DNA of 64,000 nucleotides from Xenoacremonium recifei (Eukaryota; Ascomycota; Sordariomycetes; Hypocreales; Nectriaceae). Positions 1-12,128 of this stretch are shown here, in pieces. The translations under genes and the position numbers were made by a program. The notes beneath the pieces are model-generated. The model did no database searches and was not told the origin of the DNA. It saw only the letters and a list, made by a program, of their open reading frames with translations. The first letter of the stretch is position 1; every line of letters starts with the position of its first letter. Where the stretch lies: the NCBI GenBank assembly GCA_012184525.1, contig WOFQ01000014.1, forward strand, positions 310,001 to 374,000, in the 5' to 3' direction.

Positions 1-185
1 ACAGCGATGGAGCGGAGAGTAATCATAATAAATATCTCGGGCGTTGATGATAAATCACCCAACAGACACGGCTAAAGATAAAGTTAAGCTCAAGGTTTAA
101 ACATTTTAACTTGGAATAACCTCAAGATCACATGTGTCATTTATTTGCTTCATTAAATTGACATATAATTGTTCTTACTCTACCC

Positions 186-1101
186 CTAAGGCAGCTCTAC
201 TGCTGGTTGATGGCTTCCCATCTCGTGAAGCCCAGGGACTTGGGCAGTCTCTGGATAGCGACCCGAGTACTTTGGCGTTTCACCCGATAATTCATTCCGC
301 TCTCCCGCAGAAACCCGTTGCTGACGCCGGCGCCGCAGAAGCCAGAATCCCAAAGCACCAAGAACTGCCAATGCACCCAGGCTCACGCCTACACCAATGC
401 CAGCTTTCGCTCCCGAGCTCAGCCCGCTGTTCGGTACGGCGGTCGTGGACGAGGATGGAGATGTGGATGCGGACGACGACGGTGAAGAAGACGATTCTTG
501 GTGGCTGCTGCTCGCGACGAGGCTCAAGCTCGTCGAGGCGGCGGTTGATAGAAGGCTGGTCGCACTGCTTGAGGCTGTGACGGGGCCTGTTGGTATACCC
601 GTGGCGCCGAAGCTCGTCGTCGCCAGGCCCTCAACTCCCAATGTTGTGCCGCTGTGGTAATCGGACGACAGCAGGAACGTAACGCTATTGACACCGTTCG
701 CGGGGTTGTCTGTCTCGAAGAGGTTGAACCAGCAGTAGTCGGACGTTATATGGAAATCGACGGGCACCAAGACACTGCCAACCGAGGATACATAACCAAT
801 GTTCGAGGCTGAATTGAGAAAGGACTAGGTTAGCACGCATGTTCCATAAATGCGGATTTACAAGCATACCTATGAAAGTCGACGCCGTCGGGTCATCCGT
901 GGTGCTATAGTAGAGGATCAATGTCGCATTATCCAACGTCGACGTCCAGCTCACGTTGATCGTCTCCCCATCGTAGAAGATCAACCCGTTCTCAACAGGA
1001 TAAGTAAATGTCACTAGTGCAGCAGCCCTCCGCACCATGAGCAACTGCCACAAGAGAGTCACGCCCAGAGGCAGACTCAGTCTTGAGAGGTTCGACCTCA
1101 T
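186..1101 (-). CDS. Single-pass Ser/Thr-rich cell-surface protein
   Basis: Two exons, 1101-870 and 808-186, joined across a 61-nt intron with a GTATGC donor and TTCAG acceptor; the splice keeps phase and gives 284 residues. The N-terminus has a hydrophobic signal-like segment (about residues 8-30). A short extracellular beta-rich domain with several potential N-glycosylation sites follows, then a Ser/Thr-rich stalk, then one Gly/Ala/Leu-rich transmembrane helix followed by an Arg cluster (RRRRQQR) and a cytoplasmic tail of about 45 residues. This architecture is typical of fungal wall-stress sensor-like or Mid2-like proteins. I do not recognise a specific family, so the role at the cell surface is inferred from topology only. 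The ORF without the splice stops early and lacks the membrane anchor, which supports the intron. Confidence 0.8.
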
Positions 1102-2041
1102 CGTAAGTTCGCCCGGGCGGCTAAGATAGTGACGACACAGGAGAGAGAAAGCATGGAGACGCGAGGAAACGGGGGGAGAGCTGGGGTGTCAGTCAACATC
1201 GCTTAGTTATACCATCCGTTGACTACTACGCGCCCGGCTTAGTGTGCCTGTTGATAACCCTGCCCATCTTACGGCCCCCAACGTGCCAAGTTGTATCGAC
1301 ATGGCGCCGTCGTTTCGATGGCTGAAAGAGAGTTGCATTATGGCAGTGTGAGCAAGGTACATTGCGGTAGCGAGTCTTTCGAAGGATTCCGAGTCCTTGG
1401 CTGCTCGTAAAGAGAGTCATTCGGGGTTTGAACGCAAGCTTTGCGCGACTACAGAGTATGCCTCAGGGATTCCGTGGGCAATGATGGCGTTGGTTAAATT
1501 CAAGCTTACTGGAGCGGAGCTTAGCAACGGGCCGACGGCATAACGGTAGGGCAGAAACGCCTTGGCCATTTCCCCAGCCGCACGCTAATCCAGGCCGTTA
1601 TGATGAGCGATATAAGAAAGGGGTTAGCGATTGGAGCGTTGGTCCACCAAGGATCCGACGGCAGAACAAACTGGGATATCTATTCGCCAGTCACAAAAAG
1701 GGGCCTTGTCATCTTCCACATTGATTCTATGATAACCCTGTCTGTCCGTGTCCTGTCGATATCCCAACTCTGGGACTTGACTATACATATATGATTGAGC
1801 AAAAAAGAGCAGATGAAACCATCATCCAACGAGAAGTAAGAAGGTCGAGACAAGAAACCACAGAACTTTTGTTATCCCTCCAAATCCTAATGTAGCGCCC
1901 AGCTGCAGAGACAGGCGCTTAATACGTACATACAGAACAAATGTGCTAACCCTTTGCCCGCCGACTGCTCGGCATTCCATTCATATCATTCCAATACATT
2001 AAAGGGTTCCCCCCTCTGTCGTCGGATCAGTATCTTAAAAA
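1102..2041. other. Intergenic, no gene seen
   Basis: This stretch holds the upstream region of the surface-protein gene and the 3' flank of the tuberin gene, both on the minus strand. Only short ORFs without recognisable domains occur (64 codons or fewer). Confidence 0.6.
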
Positions 2042-5000
2042 TCACGCCCATTTTGAAAAGTCCACGGACTCAACCATCGAGTCCAAGGCGTGTGCTGGAC
2101 CCATCTCGGTGTCGTTGGTGTTGGTTGACGTGGAGAGCATCGAGGAGCGGTGCGAGGTCTGCTCACTGGTGCTGGTGAAAAAAGTTGCCACACTGGTACG
2201 TCGCAAGCTGGTGAAGCTATCGCGAACGCTGCTCGAAGGCCGGGAAGCCTCGCCTGACTGCTGCAGTGCCTGCTGTTGCCCTTGCTGCTGTGGTGATGGA
2301 AGCGAGCCGAGGGCTGATGGTTGCGAGGTCGAGGGCGTCAGCTGGCCGGAACGGGGGCCGTAGCGCTCGCGCAGGCGCTTAATTTCGCGGAGGCGGCTGC
2401 GCCAGGAGGAGACGTGCTCGCCGCCTTCGCGGTTGGCCCAGACGTGAGAGAAGACGGAGGCGTTGAGGGCAATGAGACGAATCAGGCCTGGGAGCGCCTT
2501 GAGAGAGACGATCTTGGTCTCAGATGCAGGGCTGATCTCCGGAAAGCCAGGTTTGCTCACCACTTGAACACGATAGAAGGGTTGCCCGGTCGGCCCTTCC
2601 TGTCGCTTGGCCGGGTTCGCGCGCTTAGCCATGAACGAGGCACGGGAGGCCGGTGTGATGACAATGTGCACGTAGTTGAAGTCGCCCGGGAATGTGTCGA
2701 ATTTGTAGGGCAAGCCCGAATCATTGAAGACGATGTTGACAAAGTCGTTGCCAATATGACGCTTCTTCATGGTGCATTGCGGATCACGATCCAGGACTGT
2801 TGGCATTTGTGTTGTAACGTGGAAGACCATTTCGGTGACGCGGTCGCGCCAGCAAAAGGTGTACTGCCCGTCCGAGTCGTATTCGCGGTCCAGTCCGTGG
2901 GTGTTGAAGTTGGCACCCTTGAGCTTGGTCAAGGTACCCAAATTATTTAGGAATTCGACGTAGTCGGTGCTACCGGAGACATTGGCGAGAATCTCGGCTT
3001 CTTGAGTCTGGCCCTCCCCGATGTAGATGACTCCTACTTTGTGACCGTCAACAGTCGAGGAGCGATCGAACACTCGGATTGATCGCTCTACGGTATCATC
3101 CTCGGGCAGAGGAATGGGTCTTGCAGCTTCTGATGTCTGGGGAACTGATGATATCAGCTGCACCAGTAGGTGGCTCGGGAGGATGGTGTTGTTCGACGCT
3201 TGGCCCTCCCGACTAATCTCGACATAATTCTGTACCTGATGCGGGGGCGGAGGGGTGAAGGACTCTCGGATCATATACGCAGAAGTCCCCGATGGCTGTC
3301 TCTTGATAATCTGAGCCCAGCCGGTTGTGGTGGCTTGCCTCACCGTGATGATACTGTTGCCAACTAGCCATCTCTTCTTCACAACTTCTCCAAACCGCTT
3401 TTCGGTGAGCATTCGGTCTTCCGAGGATTCATCCACATCGGCATATGTGACTCGCTGCATAAAGTCCACCGTAATGAGGGCTTGCTCGTTGGCGCTACTC
3501 CCTTCCTCAACATCAGTGAAGATGTTCTTCACGATCCATCCCACGAGACTGGCACGGTCTGGCAACTTCAGGGCCAGGAACCAGAACAAGATTACGTGGT
3601 GTGCGAGCGCGTATACGTATTGCGGAAGGTCGTCTGACGCACTGGGATGCAATGAGTCTATCGGGTTGGAGATGTAAGAAGCCGGAGTCGGCGGTTCGCT
3701 TCCTGGGCCATTTCGAATGAATGACTCCTTCTTGTCTCGCACTGACTGCAGGTATCGAATGCAGATACCAAAGACGATCTTGTACTCCTCTTCCCGGAAG
3801 TTGACATAGACATTGTGAAGTCGACTAAGGCAGGCGAGAAACTCCAGAATGTGAATTGAGACGTGAGGCTGAGTGATGATAGTCGACATTTTGGTGAGCA
3901 GCTGCACCAGAGATTTGCTCGTTGATAGAGGCAACTCGTGACAACATATCGACAATGCGTGGATACAGCATTTCGCACTTCGCTCCCAGGTCGCGATTCC
4001 GTGGACAAAGGTCCTAACAATTTCGTCCTCTTCGCCTTTCTGGAAGTGCTCATGATAACTCAGGAGCATCGTTAGGCTGTGAAAGAGACAGACCGCAACG
4101 TCGGACCTGCGAAGTCCAGATGCGTTCGGCGGCTCCTGGAAGCAATTTGTCCGAAGCAGCTCGCACACGACTTTTCGCAATTCTTGGATCTGCCGTATTG
4201 CGTCTCGGAAGAGTGCTTGATTGCTCAGCTGTGAGGGAAGGTGGACGAGGACAAAGCTGTAGACCTCCCAGTCACTGCCTCGAAGAATGCTTAACACTGT
4301 GTCGAGCCAAGATGCAAAGTCAAGCTTGGTCACAGTCTCTTCTTCAGCCAGCGTATCTGACATCTCAGTCTCAGCCTCGGTGTCGACCTCAGTTTCGGTC
4401 TCGGTTTCTGTCCCAGTCTCGCTATCGTTGCGGCTGTCACTCTCGTTCTCGTCTTCTGACTTTGCTATCAGCGTCGGCACATGAGAAACCAGTATTGGGC
4501 TATAGAAGCCTGTGACCGTGTCTGGAAGGGCGTCTGGATCCGGTAGACTCCAGAGTTGTTGATATCTGACGCCATTTCCTCTCGCAGGGGCTGCACCGCT
4601 GGCGGACCGAATCGGGAAGCTCTTTTCTTGCACCTGAGATTGAGAAAAGGAGACTCCTCGGGATGCTCTGGATGCAGCGGCATGCTCGCTACGGGATAGC
4701 CTGAGAGACTGAACAGCCTCCTCAGCCATCTTCTTCGCCAGAGAATCCTCAGTGCGACAGATTGAGGCAGCAAGGAAATTCGTCTCGAGGACTTTGGTGA
4801 CGAAGACGCGGTTCGCCCAATCCGCCCGAACCCGGAAAAGGAGCTTCATGGCTGCCAACCGGGCAAGAACTTCGCAGTGGTTAGATTTGACGATGCTGAC
4901 CAGCGTGTTGTACAGCTTCACGCTTTTCTCGCCGTCGGTATCCATGTTTTGCACAAACATCCGTACGTATCCCTTTGTCACGACGCTTGCGGGCGTCTGG

Positions 5001-7072
5001 TCAACCGGGGCACTCGGGTCGTCAGATGGGGTCGACGGGAAAGGATTTGGTGAAGCCGAGGATGAGATGGGCGACTTGACGCCGTCACCAACCACGATGC
5101 CTCGTAAGGTATCGACGATGTAATGAAAGAGCTCCATGTCACAAGATGCAACGACTGAGACCATCAAAGACACTATAGCGTCCAGTACTAGGACGTCTGT
5201 TTCCTCGTCAACGTTCTGGAGGACACTTTTGGCTAGACGAGGGATAAAGCTCTGTTCAGCTTCATCCCCAACAAGGTCAACGACCTCATATGCATCCATG
5301 ATGGTTTCTAATGCCCGAAGGCGGACTGCCGAAGACCGATCGCGGTTACCAAAGAAGCCTCTCAAAACCAGCGCCAGGTTATCTTCCCAGTATAGATCCG
5401 AAGGGGAGCAACACCTAAGTTCCCGAAAAAAGTCGAGTACCGCGGATGCTGTCGAGTCGGGGATGAACTGGTGAACATCCATGAAGAATTTGACGACGGT
5501 TTGGCGTGGAACATAGTCTACAAAATCACCCGACTTGTCACTGGCGATTACTTCCAGCCGGGTGACTAGAGTGACAAGTTCTCGAAGAAGGGGGTCGTCG
5601 TGCTTCTCATCTTTTCCATGATGCGTTCGATGCTTTTCTTTCTCGCGTTGAGCCGGGATAGCCTTGGAACAATCCTTGACGATATCGAGGATTGTCTTCC
5701 AGTCTTCATTGACAAGCAGCTGGTGAACTTTCCCTTCCTTGTTGTTGAACAAAGAGTTTACAAGTTCGATAGTCGCAACGTAGATTCTCAATGATGAAGT
5801 TCCCTTGACGACGGTGGACAGGCCATCAACAATCAGCGCATATGGTATGATCGGATAACCCTTCTCCTGGCTTTTTGACAGCAATTTCTGGATGACCGCG
5901 ATGGAACCCCGGATCTCTCTGTTGATGTCTCTTTCTTTGGAGCCTTCCTCGGGGTTGTTGCGCATGATATCTAGCAATATGCGAACCGTATTTTGGCCGT
6001 TATGTGACTTGCATAGGTTTGATAGCGTTTTCCAGGCATCTTTCTGTAGACTTCCAACCACACAGAAGATCGAACTGAGCACCTGCACACAGCCCTTGAG
6101 GTCTTCATCTGGTATTGAACCGAAGGTCACGACTGTGTCAACAACCGCAATGCTCGATCTGAGATCTTGCTCCGTATTTGTACTCATGCAGATGGAGAGG
6201 AGTTTCTGGATGAGCGCGGACACTGCAGTGTCATCGGCGCTATTGAAGCTAAACTTGACGACTTCGGTGAGAAACGAAAACACCTGAGCAAAATTCTTTT
6301 CCACGCCAGAGACGACAGCCTTGCCCTTGGATGACCCCTTGGTACCTCTGGCTGCCATCGACGCGTTCCTCCTTGCGATGCGGACGGCGTTGTAAGAGTC
6401 ATCAAGCCATTGTGTTAGCAAAGGGATGAGCTCATAATCGAAACCGCTCAAGTCTCGGCCGTGGTTTGTCAAGTCGACGAGAGCAGCGAGTTGCAGATGG
6501 AAGTCCTCCGGGTTTGCTGGCGCGGAGACGGTGTCGAAGTACTCCTTACGCTCCAGGTCAGTGGAGGAGACATGCTTGACGCATTCCGTCAGGAGTTCCC
6601 AGCCAGCAATCCGAGCAGCCGTCGATTTTGCAGGCTCGATAAGGTCCTTGGCGGCATACCAGATCTGAAGAACGGGGTTGAGAGGATACTCTGTGAGGGC
6701 GTAGCGCAGGGTTTGAGCGGCGGCAACACGTTCATTAGGAGAACCGTTCTTCAAGAGCTCGAATGCCTCCATGTGCCTCGGCGAGAGCCCTTCGCGAGGG
6801 CCCATGGGCGCAGCATTGACGCCTTCGGCGACCGGCAGGGCGGCAGATCCAGGTCCAGATGTGGTGGGAGAGGCGATGGAGGGTGACGATTTGGACAGCC
6901 TAGAGCTGGTCAAACCACGGAAGACGTTGGCAAGGCCACTTGGGCGATACGACTCGGGCGAAGAGGGCGCATCTCCTGACTGGGGGGACATGTGCTCTTG
7001 TGCTGCAGCGAGATCTTGAATACTCAGAGATGCTAGGCGACGCAGCATGTTAGCAGAAGAACTGTAGTCCAT
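2042..7072 (-). CDS. tsc2: Tuberin (TSC2), GTPase-activating protein for Rheb
   Basis: A single uninterrupted ORF of 1676 codons. The C-terminal third contains the Rap/Ran-GAP domain. The motif KKRHIGNDFV contains the expected asparagine thumb at Asn1442, followed by FNDSG and a FNYVHIVITP strand; the domain ends in RLREIKRLRERYG, closely like human tuberin. The rest is alpha-helical repeat sequence expected for the N-terminal tuberin domains. A low-complexity acidic Glu/Thr/Asp tract lies near residues 870-900. In animals and fission yeast TSC2 acts with hamartin (TSC1) to inactivate Rheb and restrain TORC1 when nutrients are short; budding yeast lacks it. No TSC1 gene is in this window. The tail after the GAP domain is Ser/Gln-rich and probably disordered. 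Absence of introns over 5 kb is unusual beside its multi-exon neighbours. Confidence 0.95.
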   Translation of the reverse strand: MDYSSSANMLRRLASLSIQDLAAAQEHMSPQSGDAPSSPESYRPSGLANVFRGLTSSRLSKSSPSIASPTTSGPGSAALPVAEGVNAAPMGPREGLSPRHMEAFELLKNGSPNERVAAAQTLRYALTEYPLNPVLQIWYAAKDLIEPAKSTAARIAGWELLTECVKHVSSTDLERKEYFDTVSAPANPEDFHLQLAALVDLTNHGRDLSGFDYELIPLLTQWLDDSYNAVRIARRNASMAARGTKGSSKGKAVVSGVEKNFAQVFSFLTEVVKFSFNSADDTAVSALIQKLLSICMSTNTEQDLRSSIAVVDTVVTFGSIPDEDLKGCVQVLSSIFCVVGSLQKDAWKTLSNLCKSHNGQNTVRILLDIMRNNPEEGSKERDINREIRGSIAVIQKLLSKSQEKGYPIIPYALIVDGLSTVVKGTSSLRIYVATIELVNSLFNNKEGKVHQLLVNEDWKTILDIVKDCSKAIPAQREKEKHRTHHGKDEKHDDPLLRELVTLVTRLEVIASDKSGDFVDYVPRQTVVKFFMDVHQFIPDSTASAVLDFFRELRCCSPSDLYWEDNLALVLRGFFGNRDRSSAVRLRALETIMDAYEVVDLVGDEAEQSFIPRLAKSVLQNVDEETDVLVLDAIVSLMVSVVASCDMELFHYIVDTLRGIVVGDGVKSPISSSASPNPFPSTPSDDPSAPVDQTPASVVTKGYVRMFVQNMDTDGEKSVKLYNTLVSIVKSNHCEVLARLAAMKLLFRVRADWANRVFVTKVLETNFLAASICRTEDSLAKKMAEEAVQSLRLSRSEHAAASRASRGVSFSQSQVQEKSFPIRSASGAAPARGNGVRYQQLWSLPDPDALPDTVTGFYSPILVSHVPTLIAKSEDENESDSRNDSETGTETETETEVDTEAETEMSDTLAEEETVTKLDFASWLDTVLSILRGSDWEVYSFVLVHLPSQLSNQALFRDAIRQIQELRKVVCELLRTNCFQEPPNASGLRRSDVAVCLFHSLTMLLSYHEHFQKGEEDEIVRTFVHGIATWERSAKCCIHALSICCHELPLSTSKSLVQLLTKMSTIITQPHVSIHILEFLACLSRLHNVYVNFREEEYKIVFGICIRYLQSVRDKKESFIRNGPGSEPPTPASYISNPIDSLHPSASDDLPQYVYALAHHVILFWFLALKLPDRASLVGWIVKNIFTDVEEGSSANEQALITVDFMQRVTYADVDESSEDRMLTEKRFGEVVKKRWLVGNSIITVRQATTTGWAQIIKRQPSGTSAYMIRESFTPPPPHQVQNYVEISREGQASNNTILPSHLLVQLISSVPQTSEAARPIPLPEDDTVERSIRVFDRSSTVDGHKVGVIYIGEGQTQEAEILANVSGSTDYVEFLNNLGTLTKLKGANFNTHGLDREYDSDGQYTFCWRDRVTEMVFHVTTQMPTVLDRDPQCTMKKRHIGNDFVNIVFNDSGLPYKFDTFPGDFNYVHIVITPASRASFMAKRANPAKRQEGPTGQPFYRVQVVSKPGFPEISPASETKIVSLKALPGLIRLIALNASVFSHVWANREGGEHVSSWRSRLREIKRLRERYGPRSGQLTPSTSQPSALGSLPSPQQQGQQQALQQSGEASRPSSSVRDSFTSLRRTSVATFFTSTSEQTSHRSSMLSTSTNTNDTEMGPAHALDSMVESVDFSKWA
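4369..4455 (-). repeat. Degenerate GAG/ACN-type coding repeat (Glu/Thr tract) in tsc2
   Basis: The coding strand alternates Glu with Thr, Val, Asp or Ala codons, giving TETETETE-like protein sequence at about residues 870-900. It is an interrupted hexanucleotide-like repeat inside the reading frame and a likely site of length variation between strains. Confidence 0.7.
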
Positions 7073-8874
7073 GGGTGGCTCGTGGCGTCATCAGTCGATG
7101 ACGGACGGAGGAGGTAGGAGGAGGGTGGATGCTGGCATCGAGAAGAGGCTTGACAATTCAGATGGGTTGAGGCTGCAGAGGAAGCCCATCAAACTGCCTA
7201 GACAGACAGTTGGGACAGGCCAGCGACTGCAAAAGCAGTGCCCTGAAAGCTCTCGGGTCGGCCGTGGGACGGGAGACGGAAGGAGAACGGGCGATGGAGT
7301 GTGACGATACGGATTTGGACGAGGAACGACGTCAGACGGCGGAGGCAGGTCTCACCAATAAAGCATGTATTACACGGGCTTGCAAGGGAATCGAGAGGAG
7401 TGTCGGGTGGCGTCTGGAGAGGACGTTGCCATCAAATCGGGACAGTCGACTTCGGGAGCGTGCAGTTGGACAGCGGGCGGATGCTTTAGATGTCGCGATC
7501 TCGGGTTCGGGCGATGGAGCGGCAGAATAGCTCGATTCGGCGGGAAGGGGGGACGGTAATCGGGGACGACAGGTAGCAGGAGCAGCTGGAGGACAGCCGT
7601 GCTAGAGCTGTCGGAGAACGAGCATGGGCTGCGGCAGTTGGGAGGTGAAGAGATGAGATTGGATATCGGCAGCGTCGTTCGCAAAATTGTTGGTCGTCAG
7701 ACTATGTAGCTGCAAGGCTCGTCGATCGGACGAGGTGCGGCCGGGGCGCGGTACAGAGGGCGAACGCCCCGGGACGCAGTGGGCATCAGTGGGCGTCCAG
7801 TGGGCGGCCAGCGGGCTTAGCAGGTGCCTTAGCGGGCTGGGCTCGCAGTGCCAGTGGCAGCCGGCAGGTGGCTCCACCAATTACGGGCCACCTGACCGCC
7901 GCCCGCGCAGCCAGTTTCCCGAAACGCTCGAGTCGCTACCCCCGAACGGGACTGGGCGCCATGCACAATCGAGCACTACTGTCACGACCTGCATAGCATT
8001 AGATAAGGGACCAGAGGGTCTTTTTGTCCCTGGTGATGGATTGCAGGATGCGAAACCAAACAGACAGGGCCTCCATGAACTGGAAGCCTTCATTCCGCGG
8101 CCTTAGCGTGTGCTCATGGCTGGGGTATCTGCCGCCGCCTGGGAGCCCCCGGGTACCTGCTTGCTGCTACAAGTAAAGCTGGGGAGACCAGGCCTTTTCT
8201 TACTCCTCGGCCTAGTCCCTGTCGGGAGCTCACAAAAAGCAACTTCACTGCTCGTGGGTGTCTCGATGTTTCAGAGCTTCGGCTTTTCAGCTCTCCTCAA
8301 TGGCGGACTGAGACATGGCGTGCTCCGGTGATGGGAGCTTTTTGGGAGAGAGTCGGGTCTAGTCATGAGCCAGACATGCTGTTGCATGGAGCATCTGCAT
8401 AGGTATCTGCCTCATGAAATCCTGTTGTAGACTCATGATAGGAACATGGAAAAATTATCCTTGTTGCCTCCCTCACCTGCTTGTTTCCCCAATTACAGGG
8501 GACCTCAGCCACAACGGAGCGGCTCGTAGGAATAATACAGAGTAGTGCGGGCAGCCTTTCCAGCCGGCCAGTGAGTGGAGCTGCAATTCAGCTCCCTGAA
8601 CCCCCCACATGCGCTCATGAAATGCCCTGTGCTCGCGGTGGCGCTCCTTCCAGGCCTGAGGCAGTCTTGCCGGGAGCTGGAGCTCGAGGCCCGTTAGCGG
8701 ATGCAGGCTGAGGTGCTCTTGCTTGCTATCCAGGTCGGTTGCTACCAAAAAAGTTTGGCCGTTTTCCGTTGCCATCCACCACCAATCCAAAGCACCACCA
8801 CCACCACCACCACCGCCTCTTCCACATCCTCATCTTCCTCTCCTCCTCCCCATCGCCATCACCAACTCCTCATC
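7073..8874. other. Divergent upstream region of tsc2 and cse1
   Basis: This 1.8 kb stretch separates the tsc2 start (-) from the cse1 start (+). It should contain both promoters and leaders. The only ORFs are short and lack domain features. A CAC microsatellite and a C/T-rich stretch lie just before the cse1 ATG and are probably in its 5' leader. Confidence 0.6.
8793..8813 (+). repeat. CAC trinucleotide microsatellite in the cse1 leader
   Basis: Seven tandem CAC units followed by a C/T-rich tract, ending about 60 nt before the cse1 start codon. Confidence 0.85.
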
Positions 8875-11800
8875 ATGGCGGCTGACATTGGCCACATCTC
8901 CCAGTTGCTGGATGCAACTCTTGATCCTTCCCAGCACCGAAAAGGTATTCTTCGCCCTGCGCCTGTGTCCCGTTGCCCGTTGCCCCGCGATTTCGTTGCT
9001 AATAAACAAACCCTCCAGCCGAGACGGCCCTCAAGCAAGAGGCCACCAAGAGCCAATACTCCCTCACCCTCCTCAACATCGTCAACTCCGATACGTTACC
9101 GACGAAAACTCGGCTTGCTGCGGCGTTGGCCTTCAAGAACTTCATCCGGTCGAATTATGTGGTGCGTTTCCGGACGAGGCTCCGTGTCCTCATGACATGT
9201 GCCATGCAGTTGCTAAGGTCAGCCGTGAATAGGACGAAGAAGGCAACTACAAGCTGCCGCAAGATGAGGTCACGACCATCAAAGAACGCCTCATTGGCCT
9301 CATGATCTCCTGCCCGGCCAACATCCAGACCCAGCTTGGTGAGGCTATTAGCGTCATCGCTGACTCTGATTTCTGGCGGCGGTGGGAGACACTCACGCAA
9401 GTTCGTCTCGCCTCCCACTCAATCTGATCCGTCTGTGGTGCTCACCTGATTCTCTCTATAGGAACTTGTCAACCGGTTCTCTGCTACGGATCCTCGAATC
9501 AATACCGGTGTCCTCGAAGTTGCCCACTCCATATTCCAGCGATGGCGGCCATTGTTCCGAACCGACGAGTTGTATCTAGAGATCAACCACGTGATTCAAA
9601 CGTTTGGTGAAGCTTTTGTGCAGCTTCTTGTGGTACGTTGCAGAACCTCTGATATAATTACGTAGTATTGACGGCCTGCTTTTCTACAGACTACCGACAA
9701 GAAGATTACCGAGAACGCAGACAAGAAGGATGTGCTCAAGGGTTGGTTCGAGACGCTTGACCTTCAAATCAAGATTGTGTTCGATATGTCTTGCCACGAC
9801 CTACCACCCATCTTCGAGGAGAACCTCGCCAGCATCTCCGAGCTGCTCCACAAGTATCTCAGCTACTCGAATCCCCTTCTGGCGACCGACGATGACGACG
9901 AAACGAGCATTGTGGACACTGTCAAGGCCGACATTTGCGAAGTCCTAGAGCTCTACACCCTTAAGTACGACGAAGACTTCTCCAAATACTGTCAGCCCTT
10001 TATTGAGAAGGCGTGGAATCTGCTGTCTTCGACTGGCACCGAGGTTAAGTACGATGTCCTTGTCAGCAAAGCCCTGCATTTTCTGACGGCCGTCGCCTCG
10101 ACCCACGAACATGCCAATATCTTCAACAACGACGAAGTCCTGACCCAGATCGTCGAGAAGGTCATTCTCCCCAATGTTGCTCTGCGTGAATCCGACGTCG
10201 AGCTCTTCGAGGACGAACCGATTGAGTTCATCAGACGAGATTTGGAAGGCTCCGACACCGACTCAAGGCGGCGATCCGCCACCGACTTCTTGCGCAAGCT
10301 GCAAGAGAAGTTCGAGGCTCCTGTCACAGGTGTCGTGTCCAAGTATATCAACCATTATCTCTCCCAGGACAAGTCGGATTGGAAATCCAAGGATACCGCC
10401 ATCTATCTCTTCCTGTCAATCGCAGCGAAGGGCGCCGTGACTGCCGCTCAGGGTGTCAAGACCATCAACCCCCTAGTCAACGTGGTCGAGTTCTTTGAAC
10501 AACATATCGCTTCGGATCTCATGGGGCAGGGATCCGTCCAGCCGATATCGAAAGTCGATGCGATCAAGTACCTCTACACCTTCCGAAGCCAGCTATCGAA
10601 GGAGCAATGGAAGGTCGCCCTAGGACCTCTGATCCAAAATCTCAACTCAGATAACTACGTCGTCTACACATATGCGGCTATCGCCGTTGAGCGGGTACTA
10701 TTCCTCACGGATGATGCCGGGAACGCCATGTTTCCTCGAGTAGACATTGAGCCCTTTGCAAAGGATCTATTGACGCACCTTTTCAAGTTGGTCGAGAAGG
10801 AAACAAGCCCCGCGAAGTTGCAAGAAAACGAGTTCCTGATGCGCTGCGTCATGCGAATCCTCATTGTCATCAAGGACGGGGCCACCCCGATCCTAGACGA
10901 TGTGCTGACCCATCTCATCCTGATCACCAATGTGATGAAGCAGAACCCGAGCAATCCTCGGTTTTATTATTACCATTTTGAGGCCATCGGCGCTTTGGTT
11001 CGATACTGTTCATCCACCAGTGCTGCTTTGTTTAACCAGAAGCTCTGGGAGCCATTCCACCAGATTCTGGTTGAGGACGTGACAGGTATGAAATTTGATG
11101 ATAATTATACTTGCTGACCGTTTCTCTAACCATGAATCAGAGTTTATGCCCTATGTTTTCCAGGTTCTCGCCCAGCTACTCGAGTCTAGTCCTTCCGAAA
11201 CGATCTCAGACAACTACAAGGCCCTTCTCGGTCCCCTACTAAACCCTCCCTTGTGGGAGACCCGAGGAAACGTACCCGCTTGTACTCGACTGCTGTCCGC
11301 TGTCATCCCACGGGCTGCCTCCTCTATTGTTGCCGATAACCAGCTTGAGCCTATCCTGGGCATCTTCCAGAAGCTCCTGGCCGGGAAGAAGTCAGAGCTA
11401 CACGCATTCGACCTCCTCGATTCAATTATCAAGACATTTGAACCGTGAGTTTCATCCTATGACGAGCTAATGCGCGCGGAGTTTGCTAATAACCTCTTAG
11501 TGCGGTTCTCGAGCCTTACTTTGCCACCATACTACGGCTCATCTACACCAAGCTACAGGGTGCTCCGGCTGACTCGTTCAAGATGCGCTTCGTTCGATTC
11601 TACCACCTCGTGGGCGCTCGTCTGGAAGCTGGTTATGGCCCTGACTACTTTATCAAGCAGTCCGATCAGGTCGAGGCCGGCGTCTTCAAGCAGGTCTACC
11701 CCGCCTTCGTCCTCGCGGAGACGGAGAAGCTTGCTCGCCCTGTTGATCGCAAGGTCGCGGTTGTGTCGCTTACCAAGACATTGTGCGACTCGGAGGCTTT

Positions 11801-12128
11801 CGCGCAAATATTTATGAAGGGATGGGCCAACAGCTGCCGTATTCTCCTCTCGCTGCTAGTCAATCCTCCTACCGTTGCTGCTGGCATGGGCGACGAGGTC
11901 ATCGCCGAGGCGGACGTTGATGATATCGGTTTCGGTATGTCTTTTACTGCCCTCAACACCTGCAAGCCGCTCGCCAAAGACGACTTCCCCGAGGTGTCCA
12001 ATGTCACCACTTGGGTCAAGGAGTACATGGTCTCGGCCAACACTCGACATGGAGGTGCCATTGAGGGCTTCATTACCCAGCGCCTGCCCCCGGATCAGCA
12101 ACAGGCTATCGCCCAGTACATCCGATAA
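8875..12128 (+). CDS. cse1: Exportin-2 / Cse1, importin-alpha re-export receptor
   Basis: Seven exons: 8875-8944, 9019-9161, 9233-9400, 9462-9632, 9690-11085, 11141-11444 and 11501-12128. All junctions keep phase and use GT-AG sites, giving 959 residues, almost exactly the length of yeast Cse1. The N-terminal exons carry the importin-beta N-terminal region (AALAFKNFIRSNY, a hallmark of this family). The large fifth exon carries HEAT-repeat sequence with SDFWRRWETL, NTGVLEVAHSIFQRWRPLFR-type and RFYYYHFEAIGALVRY motifs characteristic of Cse1/CAS. The protein returns importin-alpha to the cytoplasm with Ran-GTP and is essential in yeast. The ATG at 8875 was chosen because it begins MAADIGHISQLLDATL, matching the family N-terminus. 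The gene is convergent with the PH-like gene. Confidence 0.96.

Noticed and set aside
2321..2950. 209-codon ORF antisense to the tsc2 GAP domain
   Set aside because: It overlaps the most conserved part of tuberin and has no motif of its own.
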